Translations under genes and position numbers: made by a program
Shown: piece after piece, positions 40,965 through 50,759 of the stretch
How positions within the stretch are numbered: the stretch's first letter is position 1
Layout of the letters: each line of letters opens with the position of its first letter
DNA from: Xanthomonas euvesicatoria pv. euvesicatoria
Lineage (GTDB): Bacteria > Pseudomonadota > Gammaproteobacteria > Xanthomonadales > Xanthomonadaceae
Direction: 5' to 3'
NCBI RefSeq assembly: GCF_020880415.1
Contig: NZ_JAJIUJ010000053.1
Coordinates: 49,422-113,421 of the forward strand
DNA: 64,000 nucleotides
Notes under the pieces: generated by a model
What the model was told of the DNA's origin: nothing
The model's input: the letters and a program-made list of their open reading frames with translations, nothing else
The model's database searches: none

Positions 40965-42092
40965 CTAGATGCTGGCCGCAGGCTCGCCGTCTTCGGCGCC
41001 CGGCGAGCGCACGCTCTCCTGTGCAATCGGCTCGGCAGGGCGTGATGGCGTTCTTTCCTGCGTTGCGATTTCGGCGCGCAGCCTCGGCAAGGCATACGCA
41101 TGCTCGCGGGTCAGGAAATCGATCATGCGTTCGCGCACCAGGCAGCGCAGATCAAAGGCATCGCCGGAATTGCGCGCGCTCACCAGCAGTCGCACCTGGA
41201 TGGTGTTGTCGCTGGTGTCGGTAATCTGGGTCACGCACACGCGGCCGTCCCATAGCGGTTCGCTGTGGCAGATACGCTCCAGTTCCGCACGTACCGCTGC
41301 AATCGGCGTGCGGTAATCCAGCCACAGGAACGCGGTGCCGAGCAGATCGGCACTGCTGCGCGTCCAGTTCTGAAATGGGTTTTCAATCCACCAGGTCAGC
41401 GGCACCACCATGCGGCGCTCGTCCCAGATCCGCACCACCACGTACGAGCTGCCGATCTCTTCGATGCGGCCCCACTCGCCTTCCACGATCACTACGTCAT
41501 CCAGGCGAATCGGCTGGGTCAGTGCAATCTGCAAACCGGCGATCAGGTTGCCGAACACCGGCTTGGCCGCGATACCGGCCACCAGCCCGATGATGCCGGC
41601 CGACGCCAGCAAGGTCTTGCCGATCTGGCGTACCTGCGGGAAGGTCAGCAGCACCACCGAAATGCCGAGCAAGATCACCGTGCCCATCAGCACGCGGCTC
41701 AGCACCCGCGTCTGGGTCTGGATGCGCCGCGCGGTGAGGTTGTCCGACACCTCGATCGGATTGCTGCGCAAGATCGCCGCCTCGCCGGCGGCCACCGCGC
41801 GTACCAGCAACCAGGTGACGCAGCCGACGATTCCCAGGTGCAGCAGATGCTGCACCGCTGCCAGCGCCTTGCCGGCCAACGGGGTCGCTTCGGTGGCAAC
41901 CCCCAGAAACAACAGCGGCAAGATAAACGCCGCCGGTAGCGTGATCACGCGAATGATGCGCGCACGGCGGTAGTCGCGACCCTGCATGCGGCGAAACAGC
42001 CACAGCATCAACGACCAGGTGACGATGCCCGCCAGCAGCGAGGCACCGAGCGGAATTGCATATTCGCGGATGACGTTCCAATCGGCAGTCAA
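40965..42092 (-). CDS. Mechanosensitive ion channel, MscS family
   Basis: A 375-residue inner-membrane channel. Four hydrophobic helices in the N-terminal 190 residues lead into the pore region, LLASAGIIGLVAGIAAKPVFGNLIAGL, followed by the MscS beta domain (ITLTQPIRLDDVVIVEGEWGRIEEI) and a C-terminal domain. It probably releases solutes on osmotic downshock. I choose TTG at 42092 because a perfect AGGAGG stands 6 bases before it; the only ATG-type alternative, at 42143, lacks such a site. Confidence 0.87.
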   Translation of the reverse strand: MTADWNVIREYAIPLGASLLAGIVTWSLMLWLFRRMQGRDYRRARIIRVITLPAAFILPLLFLGVATEATPLAGKALAAVQHLLHLGIVGCVTWLLVRAVAAGEAAILRSNPIEVSDNLTARRIQTQTRVLSRVLMGTVILLGISVVLLTFPQVRQIGKTLLASAGIIGLVAGIAAKPVFGNLIAGLQIALTQPIRLDDVVIVEGEWGRIEEIGSSYVVVRIWDERRMVVPLTWWIENPFQNWTRSSADLLGTAFLWLDYRTPIAAVRAELERICHSEPLWDGRVCVTQITDTSDNTIQVRLLVSARNSGDAFDLRCLVRERMIDFLTREHAYALPRLRAEIATQERTPSRPAEPIAQESVRSPGAEDGEPAASI

Positions 42093-42177
42093 ACCGTTCC
42101 TCCTGTGGGGGGAAAGAGGGATGGCTGCCAGAGCATGCCGCACGCGGCATGAGCATCACGTCATGCGCACACGTTGA

Positions 42178-43575
42178 TCATCCGCCCAGCGGCTGCGAAG
42201 CCACCTGTTGTTGCTTGCGCACGATCGCCATCGCAATTTCCAGCGACTGTTCGTAGTTCAGCCGCGGATCCACGCTGGAGCGATACGCCCGTTCCAGATC
42301 GCGCTCGGTGAGCTCGCGCGCACCGCCGGTGCATTCGGTGACATCTTCGCCGGTAAGTTCCAGATGCACGCCGCCCAGCCGCGTGCCGGCGGCCGCGTGC
42401 AGGTCGAAGGAGGTCTCCACTTCGTTGCGGATATTGTCGAAACGCCGCGTCTTATAGCCATTTCCGGTGCTTTCGGTATTGCCATGCATCGCATCGCACA
42501 CCCACAGCACCCGCCGCCCGTCGCGCTTGACCGCATCCAGCAACGGCGGCAACTTGTCGGCGATCTGCGCCGCGCCCATGCGATGGATGAAGCTCAAACG
42601 CCCGGGCTCGTCCTCGGGATTGAGCACATCGATCAGGCGCAGCAGCTGGTCCGGCTGCACCGACGGCCCCACCTTGATCGCGATCGGGTTACGCACGCCA
42701 CGCAGGTATTCCACGTGCGCGCCATCCAGCGCGGCCGTCCGCATCCCGATCCACGGGTAGTGCGTGCTGAGATTGAACCAGCCCCACTGACGCGGCACCT
42801 GACGGGTCAGGCCTTCTTCGTACGGCAGCAACAACGCCTCGTGCGAGGTGTAGAAATCGATGCGATTGAGGTTGTACACCTCTGCCCCGGACAGCGTTTC
42901 CATGAAGCGCACGGCGTCGCCGATCGAGGCAACCATCTTCTGGTAGTCCGCCGCCAGCGGCGAATAGCCCACCCAGTCCAGATTCCAGTATTCGGGGTGA
43001 TGCAGGTCGGCGAAGCCGCCGTCGATCAACGCGCGCACGAAGTTCATCGTCATTGCCGAGCGCGAATGTGCGGTGATCATGCGGCGCGGATCGGGCACGC
43101 GCGCGGCCTCGGTGAAGGCCGGCGCATTGATCACATCGCCGCGATAGCTCGGCAAGGTCACGCCATCGCGCGTTTCGGTGTCGGCCGAGCGCGGCTTGGC
43201 GTATTGCCCGGCAAAGCGACCCACCCGCACCACTGGCAAATGCAGGCCGTGCACCAGCACCAGGCTCATTTGCAGCAGCACCTTCAAACGGTTGGAGATG
43301 GTGCCCGATTCGCAATCGCTGAAATTTTCAGCGCAATCGCCACCCTGCAGCAGGAAGCGCTTGCCTTCCTGCGCTTCGGCCAGCTGGCGCTTGAGCGCAA
43401 AGATTTCCCACGAGGTCACCAGCGGCGGCAGCCGCCCCAGCTCGTGCATGGCCGCCTGCAGCGCGTTCTCATCCGGGTACACCGGCAGCTGCAATGCAGG
43501 TTTGCCGCGCCAGCTGTCCGGCGCCCACACTGCGGCGGCCGAATCGGTAGCGGAAGTGGCAGCGGAAAGATTCAT
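42178..43575 (-). CDS. 3-Deoxy-7-phosphoheptulonate synthase, class II
   Basis: A 465-residue DAHP synthase of the class II (plant-like) type, condensing PEP and erythrose 4-phosphate in the first step of the shikimate pathway. Visible conserved segments are RFLLQGGDCAENFSDC with the metal-binding Cys, RVGRFAGQYAKPRS, NWDWVG-like NLDWVGYSPLAAD, and WVCDAMHGNT. Length fits. The ATG at 43575 has AGGAG 8 bases upstream; the open frame reaches 43734 without homology-like sequence. It is divergent from a TonB receptor. Confidence 0.93.
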   Translation of the reverse strand: MNLSAATSATDSAAAVWAPDSWRGKPALQLPVYPDENALQAAMHELGRLPPLVTSWEIFALKRQLAEAQEGKRFLLQGGDCAENFSDCESGTISNRLKVLLQMSLVLVHGLHLPVVRVGRFAGQYAKPRSADTETRDGVTLPSYRGDVINAPAFTEAARVPDPRRMITAHSRSAMTMNFVRALIDGGFADLHHPEYWNLDWVGYSPLAADYQKMVASIGDAVRFMETLSGAEVYNLNRIDFYTSHEALLLPYEEGLTRQVPRQWGWFNLSTHYPWIGMRTAALDGAHVEYLRGVRNPIAIKVGPSVQPDQLLRLIDVLNPEDEPGRLSFIHRMGAAQIADKLPPLLDAVKRDGRRVLWVCDAMHGNTESTGNGYKTRRFDNIRNEVETSFDLHAAAGTRLGGVHLELTGEDVTECTGGARELTERDLERAYRSSVDPRLNYEQSLEIAMAIVRKQQQVASQPLGG

Positions 43576-43821
43576 GAAAGGACTCCTAGGCAGCCTGCGA
43601 TGTTCGCAGAGCCGGAACGCTACGCAAAGCGCCTGGAGGCCAATGGCACCGAATTGCCGCCGCGTCCGTCCGACGCGCGGTCGCGCGCCGGCCCTTTCGA
43701 CCTGAACAGCAAACAACATCGCCCGTCGAGCCATGACTTTCGACCTACGCTAGCGCTCGCCAAAGCGCTCAACGTTACAAAATAACAACACCCTCCCCCT
43801 CACTCGCCTCGCGAAACTGCC

Positions 43822-45945
43822 ATGACTCCTCGTCTTCTGTCTGCTGCCATCACCGCCGCCCTGCTGGCCGCCCCCATCGGTGCGGCGTTTGCCGCCGATG
43901 CCGACTCCGAACGCACGACCGATCTGGACACGGTCAACGTGATCGCCAAGCTCGAGGCGGCGCGCAATGCCCTGTCGCCGGACATCGGCAGCAGCCAATT
44001 TGCCATCACCGCTGACGATATCGATCGCCTGCCGCTCGGCGCGGCGACTCCACTCAATCAGGTCCTGCTGCAGGCGCCGGGCGTGGTACAGGATTCCTAT
44101 GGCGGCATTCACGTCCGCGGCGACCACGCCAACCTGCAGTACCGCATCAACGGGGTGATGATTCCCGAATCCATCTCCGGTTTCGGCCAGAGTCTGGAGC
44201 CGCGCATCATCAAGAACCTCAAGCTGCTCGATGGTGCGTTGCCCGCGCAGTTCGGCGACCGCACCGCAGCCGTGGTCGACATCACCACCAAGAGCGGTGC
44301 CGAACTCGGCAATCGCGGCAGCGTCGGCATCACCGCCGGCTCATTCGGCACCATCAACCCCAACGCCTCGCTGTGGGGCAGCAGCGGGCGTTGGAGCTGG
44401 TTCGTCAGCGGCGATTACGACCAGAACAAGAATGGCCTTGAAAACCCGGTCGACAGCCTCAACCCCATCCACGACAAAACCCATCAGGGCAAGGGTTTCG
44501 CCGATCTGACCTACCTGGTCAACGAGAACACCCGTCTCAGCCTGCTGGTCGGCTACGCGAACAACCGCTTCCAGATCCCCAACAATCCGGGGCAGACGCC
44601 GGCCTTCGATTACCTGGGCACCACCGATTTCGACTCCTCGCGCCTGGACGAGAACCAGCGCGAAAACACCCGTTTCGGCACCCTGGCCCTGCAAGGCACG
44701 CTCGGCGACACCAACTATCAGCTCTCCGCCGGCCAGCGTTACAGCAGCGTCGCCTTCTCCCCCGACGTCGCCGGCGACCTGATCTTCAACGGCATCGCCT
44801 CGCGGGTGGACCGCAGCAACCGCGCCAATACCGTGCAGGCGGACTTCGCAACGCCATGGGGCGGCTCGCATACGCTGCGCTACGGCGTGTACGGCAATTT
44901 CGAACACGCCATCGCCAGCAACAATTCGTCGGTCTTCCCCGCCAACGACGACGGCAGCCAGAGCAGCAACGTGCCGCTGTTCATTCCCGACGGCAGCCGT
45001 TTCCATGCCAGCACCTACGCGCTCTACCTGCAGGACGAGTGGAAGATCGGCGAAGATTGGACCGTCAATTACGGGTTGCGCGGCGACAAGTACAAGGCCT
45101 TCGGCACGACCGAAGGTCAGCTCAGCCCGCGCCTGGGCGTCATCTGGCGCGCCACCGACAGCACCACCGTGCATGCCGGATACGCGCGTTATTTCACCCC
45201 ACCGGCCAGCGAGCTGATCTCCACCAGCGACATCGCGCTCTACGACGGCACCACCAACCAGCAGTCGGCCGGTGACGGTCCGACCACGCCACTGAGCGAA
45301 CGTAGCGACTACTACGACCTGGGCATCTCGCAAGTGGTCACCGACCATCTGACGCTTGGCCTGGACACCTATTACCGCAAGGCCGACCGGCTGCAGGACG
45401 AAGGCCAGTTCGGTGCCGCCTATATCTATTCCACCTTCAATTACCGCTATGGCCGCATCCGCGGCGCCGAATTCAGCGCCGACTACACCAACGGGCCAGT
45501 GACGGCATATTTCAACCTCGCCTACAGCAAAGCCATGGGCAAGCGGGTCATGACCAGCCTGTACAACTTCGATCCGGATGCGCTGGCCTACACCTACGAC
45601 AACTGGATCCACCTGGATCACGACCAGAAGCTGACCTCGTCCGGCGGCATCAACTACGCCTTCAGCGAAGGCAGCAAGGTCGGCCTCAACTATCTGTTCG
45701 GCAGCGGCTTGCGCACCGATACCGACACCGTGCCCAACGGCGCCTCGCTTCCGTCGTACTTCCAGTTGAATGCCAGCGTCGGCCACGACTTCGACGTCGA
45801 TACGCATCCGCTGCATGTGCAACTGGCCGCGGTCAATGTCCTCAACCGCAGCTACCAGTTGCGCGATGGCGGCGGTATCGGCGTCTTCGCGCCGCAGTGG
45901 GCGCCGCGCCGCGGCGTCTATGTGAGCCTGCAGCAGGACTTCTGA
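43822..45945 (+). CDS. TonB-dependent outer-membrane receptor
   Basis: A 707-residue TonB-dependent receptor. Signal peptide residues 1-24 (AAFAAD); a plug containing ITADDIDRLPLGAATPLNQVLLQAPGV and IHVRGDHANLQYRINGV; then a barrel with many aromatic strands ending in LQQDF. HVRGDH is close to the plug motif of these receptors. The transported compound is not evident. Length is typical. It is not obviously in an operon; the gene on its right is convergent. Confidence 0.9.
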   Translation: MTPRLLSAAITAALLAAPIGAAFAADADSERTTDLDTVNVIAKLEAARNALSPDIGSSQFAITADDIDRLPLGAATPLNQVLLQAPGVVQDSYGGIHVRGDHANLQYRINGVMIPESISGFGQSLEPRIIKNLKLLDGALPAQFGDRTAAVVDITTKSGAELGNRGSVGITAGSFGTINPNASLWGSSGRWSWFVSGDYDQNKNGLENPVDSLNPIHDKTHQGKGFADLTYLVNENTRLSLLVGYANNRFQIPNNPGQTPAFDYLGTTDFDSSRLDENQRENTRFGTLALQGTLGDTNYQLSAGQRYSSVAFSPDVAGDLIFNGIASRVDRSNRANTVQADFATPWGGSHTLRYGVYGNFEHAIASNNSSVFPANDDGSQSSNVPLFIPDGSRFHASTYALYLQDEWKIGEDWTVNYGLRGDKYKAFGTTEGQLSPRLGVIWRATDSTTVHAGYARYFTPPASELISTSDIALYDGTTNQQSAGDGPTTPLSERSDYYDLGISQVVTDHLTLGLDTYYRKADRLQDEGQFGAAYIYSTFNYRYGRIRGAEFSADYTNGPVTAYFNLAYSKAMGKRVMTSLYNFDPDALAYTYDNWIHLDHDQKLTSSGGINYAFSEGSKVGLNYLFGSGLRTDTDTVPNGASLPSYFQLNASVGHDFDVDTHPLHVQLAAVNVLNRSYQLRDGGGIGVFAPQWAPRRGVYVSLQQDF

Positions 45946-45960
45946 CGCGGTGCAAGGCAG

Positions 45961-45991
45961 CGAATGGACCGGAACAATACCGGCCCATTCG
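45961..45991 (+). terminator. Hairpin after the second TonB receptor gene
   Basis: CGAATGGACCGG (45961-45972) pairs with CCGGCCCATTCG (45980-45991) with one internal mismatch. It lies 15 bases after the stop codon but has no U tract, so termination is uncertain. Confidence 0.45.
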
Positions 45992-46450
45992 TTGCCGAAG
46001 TCCGATGACCAAGCCTGCAGCACGGCTGGCCACGCTGCGGACCGCCTGCATGGCTGATGCGCATCGTTTGGCAGACACGTAAATATCGGCTTATCGATTG
46101 AAGCAATGCCGCGATCCACCAGCGCTAGCCAGCGGAAAGAGCCAGGAATCAGTCACGTCTTCGATGTCGTTCTTGGCGCTCGCGGTCGACACGCCGCAGA
46201 CGCATGCAAGCGGCAGCAACGGCGTCCAGTATCAAGGCCAGGAGGCAGACGCGTCGAGCAAGCGCAGCGCAGGGCGGGCGCCTTGCGACGAATCAAGCCG
46301 CCCGGCCTGCAGCGGATCAGGCGGCCCTTCAACCGCCAACCGCGCAGCAGCCTCGCCTAAGCAACGCACAGCGGCCGTTGCCCGTCACGATCCCACTGCA
46401 CGCCTACAAGGCTGCCGCAGGGCTTTGCGAGGCGCTAGACCTGCCATGCG
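45992..46450. other. Gene-free stretch
   Basis: 459 bases between the receptor hairpin and the end of dsbB. The open frames are short and low-complexity, with no supportable gene, RNA or repeat. Confidence 0.45.
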
Positions 46451-46969
46451 TCAGTGATGGACCGAGCTACGCCGCGCCTTGAAGCCCGCGTACAGCGCCC
46501 ACAACGCCAACCCCACGAACCACACCATGCTCCACATGGGCATGCTCAACCCGAGGAAGCGCCAATCGATATTGCCGCAATCGCCGGTGCCGGTCAGCAC
46601 GGTGCGGAACACCTCGAAGGGCCCCATGGTCTCGCTCAGAAAGCTCAACGGCGGCCCGCACGAAGACATCATGTCCTTGGGCCGGATCTGCACCCACACA
46701 TGCCGCGCAGCGATGCCCATGCCCACGCCCGCGGCGATGAAACTCAAGACCCCATAGACCTTGCGCCCGGCGGCGGCACGCGGCCCATGCAGCGCGCCGA
46801 GCAGAAAAAACATGGCCAGCGCCGCGAAGGCGATCCGTTGGAAGATGCACAGCGGGCAAGGCTCCAGACCCAGATGCAACTGCACATAGATCGCGTAAGC
46901 CAGCAATCCTGCGCATGCAAGAAAGCCCAGCAGAAACTGCGCCCGGAAACTCCAGCGAAATGGATTCAT
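46451..46969 (-). CDS. dsbB: Disulfide bond formation protein DsbB
   Basis: A 172-residue inner-membrane quinone reductase that re-oxidises DsbA. Four membrane helices; Cys38 and Cys41 (CPLC) form the quinone-linked pair and Cys104 and Cys131 the pair that exchanges with DsbA, at positions like E. coli DsbB (41/44 and 104/130). The C terminus is basic, as expected for a cytoplasmic end. ATG at 46969 begins the conserved sequence; the frame is open far upstream but into non-homologous sequence. Confidence 0.94.
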   Translation of the reverse strand: MNPFRWSFRAQFLLGFLACAGLLAYAIYVQLHLGLEPCPLCIFQRIAFAALAMFFLLGALHGPRAAAGRKVYGVLSFIAAGVGMGIAARHVWVQIRPKDMMSSCGPPLSFLSETMGPFEVFRTVLTGTGDCGNIDWRFLGLSMPMWSMVWFVGLALWALYAGFKARRSSVHH

Positions 46970-47354
46970 CGTCACTGCTTGCCTTGGGTCAAGTCGTCGA
47001 TTATCAGCCATCGCCACGGCCGTGACCACGCATGACTGAGCGAGCGGTCTAATCGCGCGGCGTCTGCTGCTTGTGCGCTGCGGCGCCGCCGCGACACGGG
47101 GTGACACGCATGCGATGTCCGAAAGACCAGGGCCCACCGCACGCCCACCCGCGAGCGGCAATCCAAAGCCCGCAAGCCGTCGTCGACCAAGCGGAAGGAG
47201 ATTGCAATTGGCCGAGCAAGCGGCAGCAGCTGCACTGGCACATAGGCTTTGGCGACGTCGCCCTGCTTGCTGCGTAACGCACACATCCACGCGCACGCAC
47301 GCGTGCCCGTGCAGTCGACAGCCGTCGGCAGACACGCAGTTTCGAGCAGCCAAC
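46970..47354. other. Gene-free stretch between dsbB and the ribosomal cluster
   Basis: 385 bases with no supportable gene. It must contain the dsbB promoter, but I see no clear sigma-70 pair; the adjacent terminator belongs to the ribosomal cluster. Confidence 0.45.
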
Positions 47355-47378
47355 AAAAAAGCCCGGCGTCAGCCGGGC
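47355..47378 (-). terminator. Terminator of the alpha operon
   Basis: GCCCGGC (47361-47367) pairs with GCCGGGC (47372-47378), loop GTCA; on the minus strand it is followed by TTTTTTG. It lies 32 bases after the rplQ stop and ends the whole ribosomal supercluster. Confidence 0.92.
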
Positions 47379-47409
47379 TTCTTCGAGAATCTGTGCAGCA
47401 GCGATCCGA

Positions 47410-47793
47410 TTACTCGGCCACTTCTTCGGCGACGACCGGACGGCCGACCAGCTCGACATACGCCATCGGCGCATTGTCGCCGGCACGGAAGCCGGCCTTC
47501 AGGATGCGCAGGTAGCCGCCGGGACGGGTCGCGTAACGCGGGCCCAGTTCGACGAACAGCTTGCCCACGGCTTCCTTGTCGCGCAGGCGGGCGAACGCCA
47601 GACGGCGGTTGGCAACGCCATCGACCTTGCCGATGGTGATCAGCGGCTCGGCGACGCGACGCAGTTCCTTGGCCTTCGGCAAGGTGGTCTTGATCAGCTC
47701 GTGCTTGAACAGCGAGGCGGCCATATTGCGGAACATGGCTTCGCGATGCGCGCTGGTGCGGTTGAACTTACGGCCGGATTTCTGGTGACGCAT
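47410..47793 (-). CDS. rplQ: 50S ribosomal protein L17
   Basis: The 127-residue L17, identical in layout to the family: [24 protein letters not shown] at the start and [19 protein letters not shown] near the end. It sits near the exit of the polypeptide tunnel on the large subunit. It is the last gene of the alpha operon, but the 180-base gap to rpoA holds a terminator-like hairpin, so its expression may differ from the upstream genes. Confidence 0.97.
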   Translation of the reverse strand: MRHQKSGRKFNRTSAHREAMFRNMAASLFKHELIKTTLPKAKELRRVAEPLITIGKVDGVANRRLAFARLRDKEAVGKLFVELGPRYATRPGGYLRILKAGFRAGDNAPMAYVELVGRPVVAEEVAE

Positions 47794-47930
47794 GAGTATG
47801 GTTTCCTAGGGAATGTTGAGACTGCTTGAGAAACGTTGTCGCCATCCTGGCGCTGTTGAATGGACTGCGGTTGGTCCGAGCCGGCCGTCCTTGAACCGGA
47901 TGTCATCGCAGGCTTTAACCCGTCGATGTA

Positions 47931-47963
47931 GAAAACAAACATGGGCGCCCGAAGACGCCCATG
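47931..47963 (-). terminator. Terminator-like hairpin between rpoA and rplQ
   Basis: CATGGGCG (47940-47947) pairs perfectly with CGCCCATG (47956-47963); on the minus strand TTTGTTTTC follows. It is inside the operon, 11 bases beyond the rpoA stop, so it may attenuate transcription into rplQ or be a processing site. Confidence 0.65.
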
Positions 47964-47973
47964 CCTTGATGCA

Positions 47974-48972
47974 TTAACCAAGCATGCCGTGCTGGGCGAC
48001 ACCGGCCGGCGGCCAGTTCTCCAGCTTCATGCCCAGCGCAAGGCCGCGCTGTGCCAGCACTTCCTTGATTTCTGTCAGCGACTTCTTGCCCAGATTCGGG
48101 GTCTTGAGCAGCTCGACTTCGGTCTTCTGGATCAGATCGCCGATGTAGTAGATGCTCTCGGCCTTGAGGCAGTTGGCCGAACGCACGGTCAGCTCAAGGT
48201 CGTCGATCGGGCGCAGCAGCACCGGATCCACGCCGCTGGCAGCCGGCTTGGCCGCACCGCGATCGCGGTGGGTGAAATCGCCGAACACCGACAGCTGATC
48301 GCTGAGGATGTCGGCGGCGGTGCGCACGGCTTCCTCGGCATCGATCGTGCCGTTGGTTTCGATATCGATGACCAGCTTGTCGAGGTCGGTACGCTGTTCG
48401 ACGCGCGCAGCTTCCACGGCGTAGGCAACGCGACGCACCGGCGAGAACGACGCATCCAGCATCAGACGACCGATGGTGCGGGTCTCTTCATCCGGGCGAC
48501 GACGCGCAGCAGCCGGCTGGTAGCCAAAGCCACGCTCGATCTTCAGGCGCATGTTCAATGCGGTGTCTTTGGTCAGGTGGCAGATCACGTGGTCGCCGTT
48601 GATGATCTCAACGTTGTGATCGGTCCTGATGTCTGCCGCAGTGACCGTACCCGGACCCTGCTTGGACAACGACAGCGTGGCGCTGTCGCCACTGTGCATA
48701 CGAATCGCCACGTCTTTCAGGTTCAGCAGGACGTCAAGCACGTCTTCCTGCAAACCTTCCACCGTGGTGTACTCATGCAGCACGCCGTCGATCTCGACCT
48801 CGGTGATCGCAAAACCGGGGATCGACGACAACAACACACGACGCAGGGCATTGCCCAGCGTGTGCCCGTAACCGCGCTCCAAGGGTTCGATCACGACCTT
48901 GGCGCGGTTGTCGGTAAGACGTTCGATCTGCGGACCACGGGGGCGCAGAACCTGGTTGGCGGTAACCGTCAT
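47974..48972 (-). CDS. rpoA: RNA polymerase alpha subunit
   Basis: The 332-residue alpha subunit, which nucleates RNA polymerase assembly and contacts UP elements and activators. The N-terminal dimerisation domain (about 1-235) includes [23 protein letters not shown]; the C-terminal domain holds [23 protein letters not shown] and [15 protein letters not shown], which carries the DNA-binding Arg/Lys surface. Standard length and start. It follows rpsD by 53 bases, with a strong hairpin between them. Confidence 0.98.
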   Translation of the reverse strand: MTVTANQVLRPRGPQIERLTDNRAKVVIEPLERGYGHTLGNALRRVLLSSIPGFAITEVEIDGVLHEYTTVEGLQEDVLDVLLNLKDVAIRMHSGDSATLSLSKQGPGTVTAADIRTDHNVEIINGDHVICHLTKDTALNMRLKIERGFGYQPAAARRRPDEETRTIGRLMLDASFSPVRRVAYAVEAARVEQRTDLDKLVIDIETNGTIDAEEAVRTAADILSDQLSVFGDFTHRDRGAAKPAASGVDPVLLRPIDDLELTVRSANCLKAESIYYIGDLIQKTEVELLKTPNLGKKSLTEIKEVLAQRGLALGMKLENWPPAGVAQHGMLG

Positions 48973-48990
48973 GTTGCGGGGTCTCCTGCG

Positions 48991-49013
48991 AACCTCCGGC
49001 AGTACCGGAGGTT
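48991..49013 (-). other. Hairpin between rpsD and rpoA
   Basis: AACCTCCGG (48991-48999) pairs perfectly with CCGGAGGTT (49005-49013). There is no U tract; it could stabilise the upstream message or shield the rpoA ribosome site. Its role is not shown. Confidence 0.5.
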
Positions 49014-49025
49014 CTCCAATGTGAA

Positions 49026-49652
49026 TTACTTCGAATACAACTCGACGATCAGCGCTTCGTTGATATCCGAAGGCAGGTCAGCGCGATCCGGAACGGCCTT
49101 GAACACGCCGCTGAACTTCTTCGAATCGACTTCAACCCACGACGGCGTCATGTCGTGCTGCTCAGCCACGGTCAGGGCTTCCTGCACGCGAAGCTGCTTC
49201 TGTGCCTTTTCCGACAGCGTGATCGCATCGCCAGCCTTGATCTGGTACGAGGCCAGATTCACCGACTTGCCGTTGACCAGCACGCCACGGTGCGACACCA
49301 GCTGGCGCGCGGCCGGACGGGTGACGGCAAAGCCCATGCGGTAGCAGACGTTGTCCAGACGGGTTTCCAGCAACTGCAGCAGGTTCTCGCCGGTGTTGCC
49401 CTTCTTGGTCGAGGCCTTCTTGTAGTAGTTGCGGAACTGACGTTCCAGCAGACCGTAGATACGCTTGACCTTCTGCTTTTCGCGCAGCTGGGTGGCGTAG
49501 TCGGAGAGCTTGCCCTTGCGAGCCGCACCGTGCTGGCCGGGCTTCTGCTCAAGCTTGCACTTGGAGTCCAGCGCACGCGCCGGGCTCTTGAGGGAAAGGT
49601 CGGCGCCTTCGCGACGCGCGAGCTTACAGGTAGGACCGATATAACGAGCCAT
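49026..49652 (-). CDS. rpsD: 30S ribosomal protein S4
   Basis: The 208-residue S4, a primary 16S rRNA-binding protein that starts assembly of the 5' domain. [21 protein letters not shown] at the N terminus and the S4 RNA-binding domain [23 protein letters not shown] near residue 95-165 are visible. In enterobacteria S4 represses the alpha operon translationally; the leader upstream of rpsM would be the target here too, by analogy. It is 15 bases after rpsK. Confidence 0.98.
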   Translation of the reverse strand: MARYIGPTCKLARREGADLSLKSPARALDSKCKLEQKPGQHGAARKGKLSDYATQLREKQKVKRIYGLLERQFRNYYKKASTKKGNTGENLLQLLETRLDNVCYRMGFAVTRPAARQLVSHRGVLVNGKSVNLASYQIKAGDAITLSEKAQKQLRVQEALTVAEQHDMTPSWVEVDSKKFSGVFKAVPDRADLPSDINEALIVELYSK

Positions 49653-49667
49653 TTCTTATCGCTCCCT

Positions 49668-50060
49668 TTAGACGCGACGCTTCTTCGGCGGACGGCACCC
49701 GTTGTGCGGGATTGGCGTCACGTCGATGATGTTGGTGATCTTGTAGCCCACGTTGTTCAACGAACGCACGGCCGACTCACGGCCCGGACCCGGACCCTTG
49801 ATACGCACTTCCAGCGACTTCACGCCGTAATCGAGCGCAGCGCGGCCAGCCTTCTCGGCGGCAACCTGGGCAGCGAACGGGGTCGACTTGCGCGAACCAC
49901 GGAAACCGGCGCCGCCGGACGTAGCCCACGACAGCGCGTTGCCCTGGCGATCGGTGATGGTGACGATGGTGTTGTTGAACGAAGCGTGGACGTGAGCGAC
50001 GCCGTCAGTGATGACGCGCTTGATCTTCTTCTTCGTTTTCTTTTCTGCTGGCTTGGCCAT
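49668..50060 (-). CDS. rpsK: 30S ribosomal protein S11
   Basis: The 130-residue S11 of the platform of the small subunit, near the Shine-Dalgarno cleft. [49 protein letters not shown] and the conserved end [18 protein letters not shown] are clear. The N terminus ([15 protein letters not shown]) is Lys-rich. It lies between rpsM (10 bases upstream) and rpsD (15 bases downstream). Confidence 0.98.
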   Translation of the reverse strand: MAKPAEKKTKKKIKRVITDGVAHVHASFNNTIVTITDRQGNALSWATSGGAGFRGSRKSTPFAAQVAAEKAGRAALDYGVKSLEVRIKGPGPGRESAVRSLNNVGYKITNIIDVTPIPHNGCRPPKKRRV

Positions 50061-50070
50061 GATCTATCCC

Positions 50071-50427
50071 TTACTTCCTGATCGCCTTGCGCGGACCCTT
50101 ACGGGTGCGGGCGTTGGTACGGGTGCGCTGACCACGCAGCGGGAGACCACGGCGATGACGCAGACCGCGATAGCAGCCCAGGTCCATCAGTCGCTTGATC
50201 GCGATACCGATTTCGCGGCGCAGGTCGCCTTCGACGACATACTTGCCGACTTCGGCGCGCAGGCGCTCGATTTCGGGTTCGGACAGATCACGAATCTTCG
50301 TGGTCGAGGTAACGCCTGCGGATTCGCAGAGCTTCTTCGAACGGGTACGGCCGATGCCGTAGATGCTTTGCAACCCGACCCAGACGTGCTTCTGGGCTGG
50401 CAGGTTGACGCCTGCAATACGCGCCAT
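50071..50427 (-). CDS. rpsM: 30S ribosomal protein S13
   Basis: The 118-residue S13 in the head of the small subunit, bridging to the large subunit and P-site tRNA. Start [26 protein letters not shown]; the helix-hairpin-helix part and the Arg-rich C-terminal tail ([20 protein letters not shown]) are present. ATG at 50427 is the family start; the frame is open 16 codons beyond. It is the first gene of the alpha operon, with its own promoter. Confidence 0.97.
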   Translation of the reverse strand: MARIAGVNLPAQKHVWVGLQSIYGIGRTRSKKLCESAGVTSTTKIRDLSEPEIERLRAEVGKYVVEGDLRREIGIAIKRLMDLGCYRGLRHRRGLPLRGQRTRTNARTRKGPRKAIRK

Positions 50428-50759
50428 GACGCGATTCTCCAACTGAGTGATGGCCCGACAGCGCCCAGGCGCCATCCGGCAGGATGGATCAAAAGTGAAC
50501 TCGGAATTATAGCAAGGCCTCGGATTGCTTTGAAGCCCGTGGAACCAGAGGTTCCATGGACCCGGCGTGGGGAGTGTGCCCTCGCTCCGGCGCCGGACGG
50601 TGTTGATCCAGAAAACTACTCCGAATCGCCTGTGCTACTCCCGCACAGGACCACCCCGTCACACCCGCGCGCGAGACGTCGCGCGAGCCGCCCTTCTGAT
50701 CGGAAGATCGTGGCCCGGGAACCAGGCCGTCTTCACGCAATGAAGATCTAGTGTACCAC
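50428..50759. other. Alpha-operon leader and secY-rpsM gap
   Basis: 332 bases between the stop of secY and rpsM. There is no rpmJ, which many gammaproteobacteria place here. Leader hairpins near the rpsM start include CCATCC-GGCA-GGATGG (50472-50487) and GCGCCCAGGCGC (50461-50472), a plausible S4-responsive leader by analogy. Further out are the promoter at 50506-50534, GGAACC/GGTTCC (50540-50555) and a lone AGTGTA (minus TACACT) at 50750-50755. Confidence 0.55.
50506..50534 (-). promoter_or_regulatory. Sigma-70 promoter of the alpha operon
   Basis: TTCAAA (50534-50529), 17 bases, and a perfect TATAAT (50511-50506) on the minus strand. Transcription would begin about 50499, giving a leader of roughly 70 bases before rpsM. 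Confidence 0.72.
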
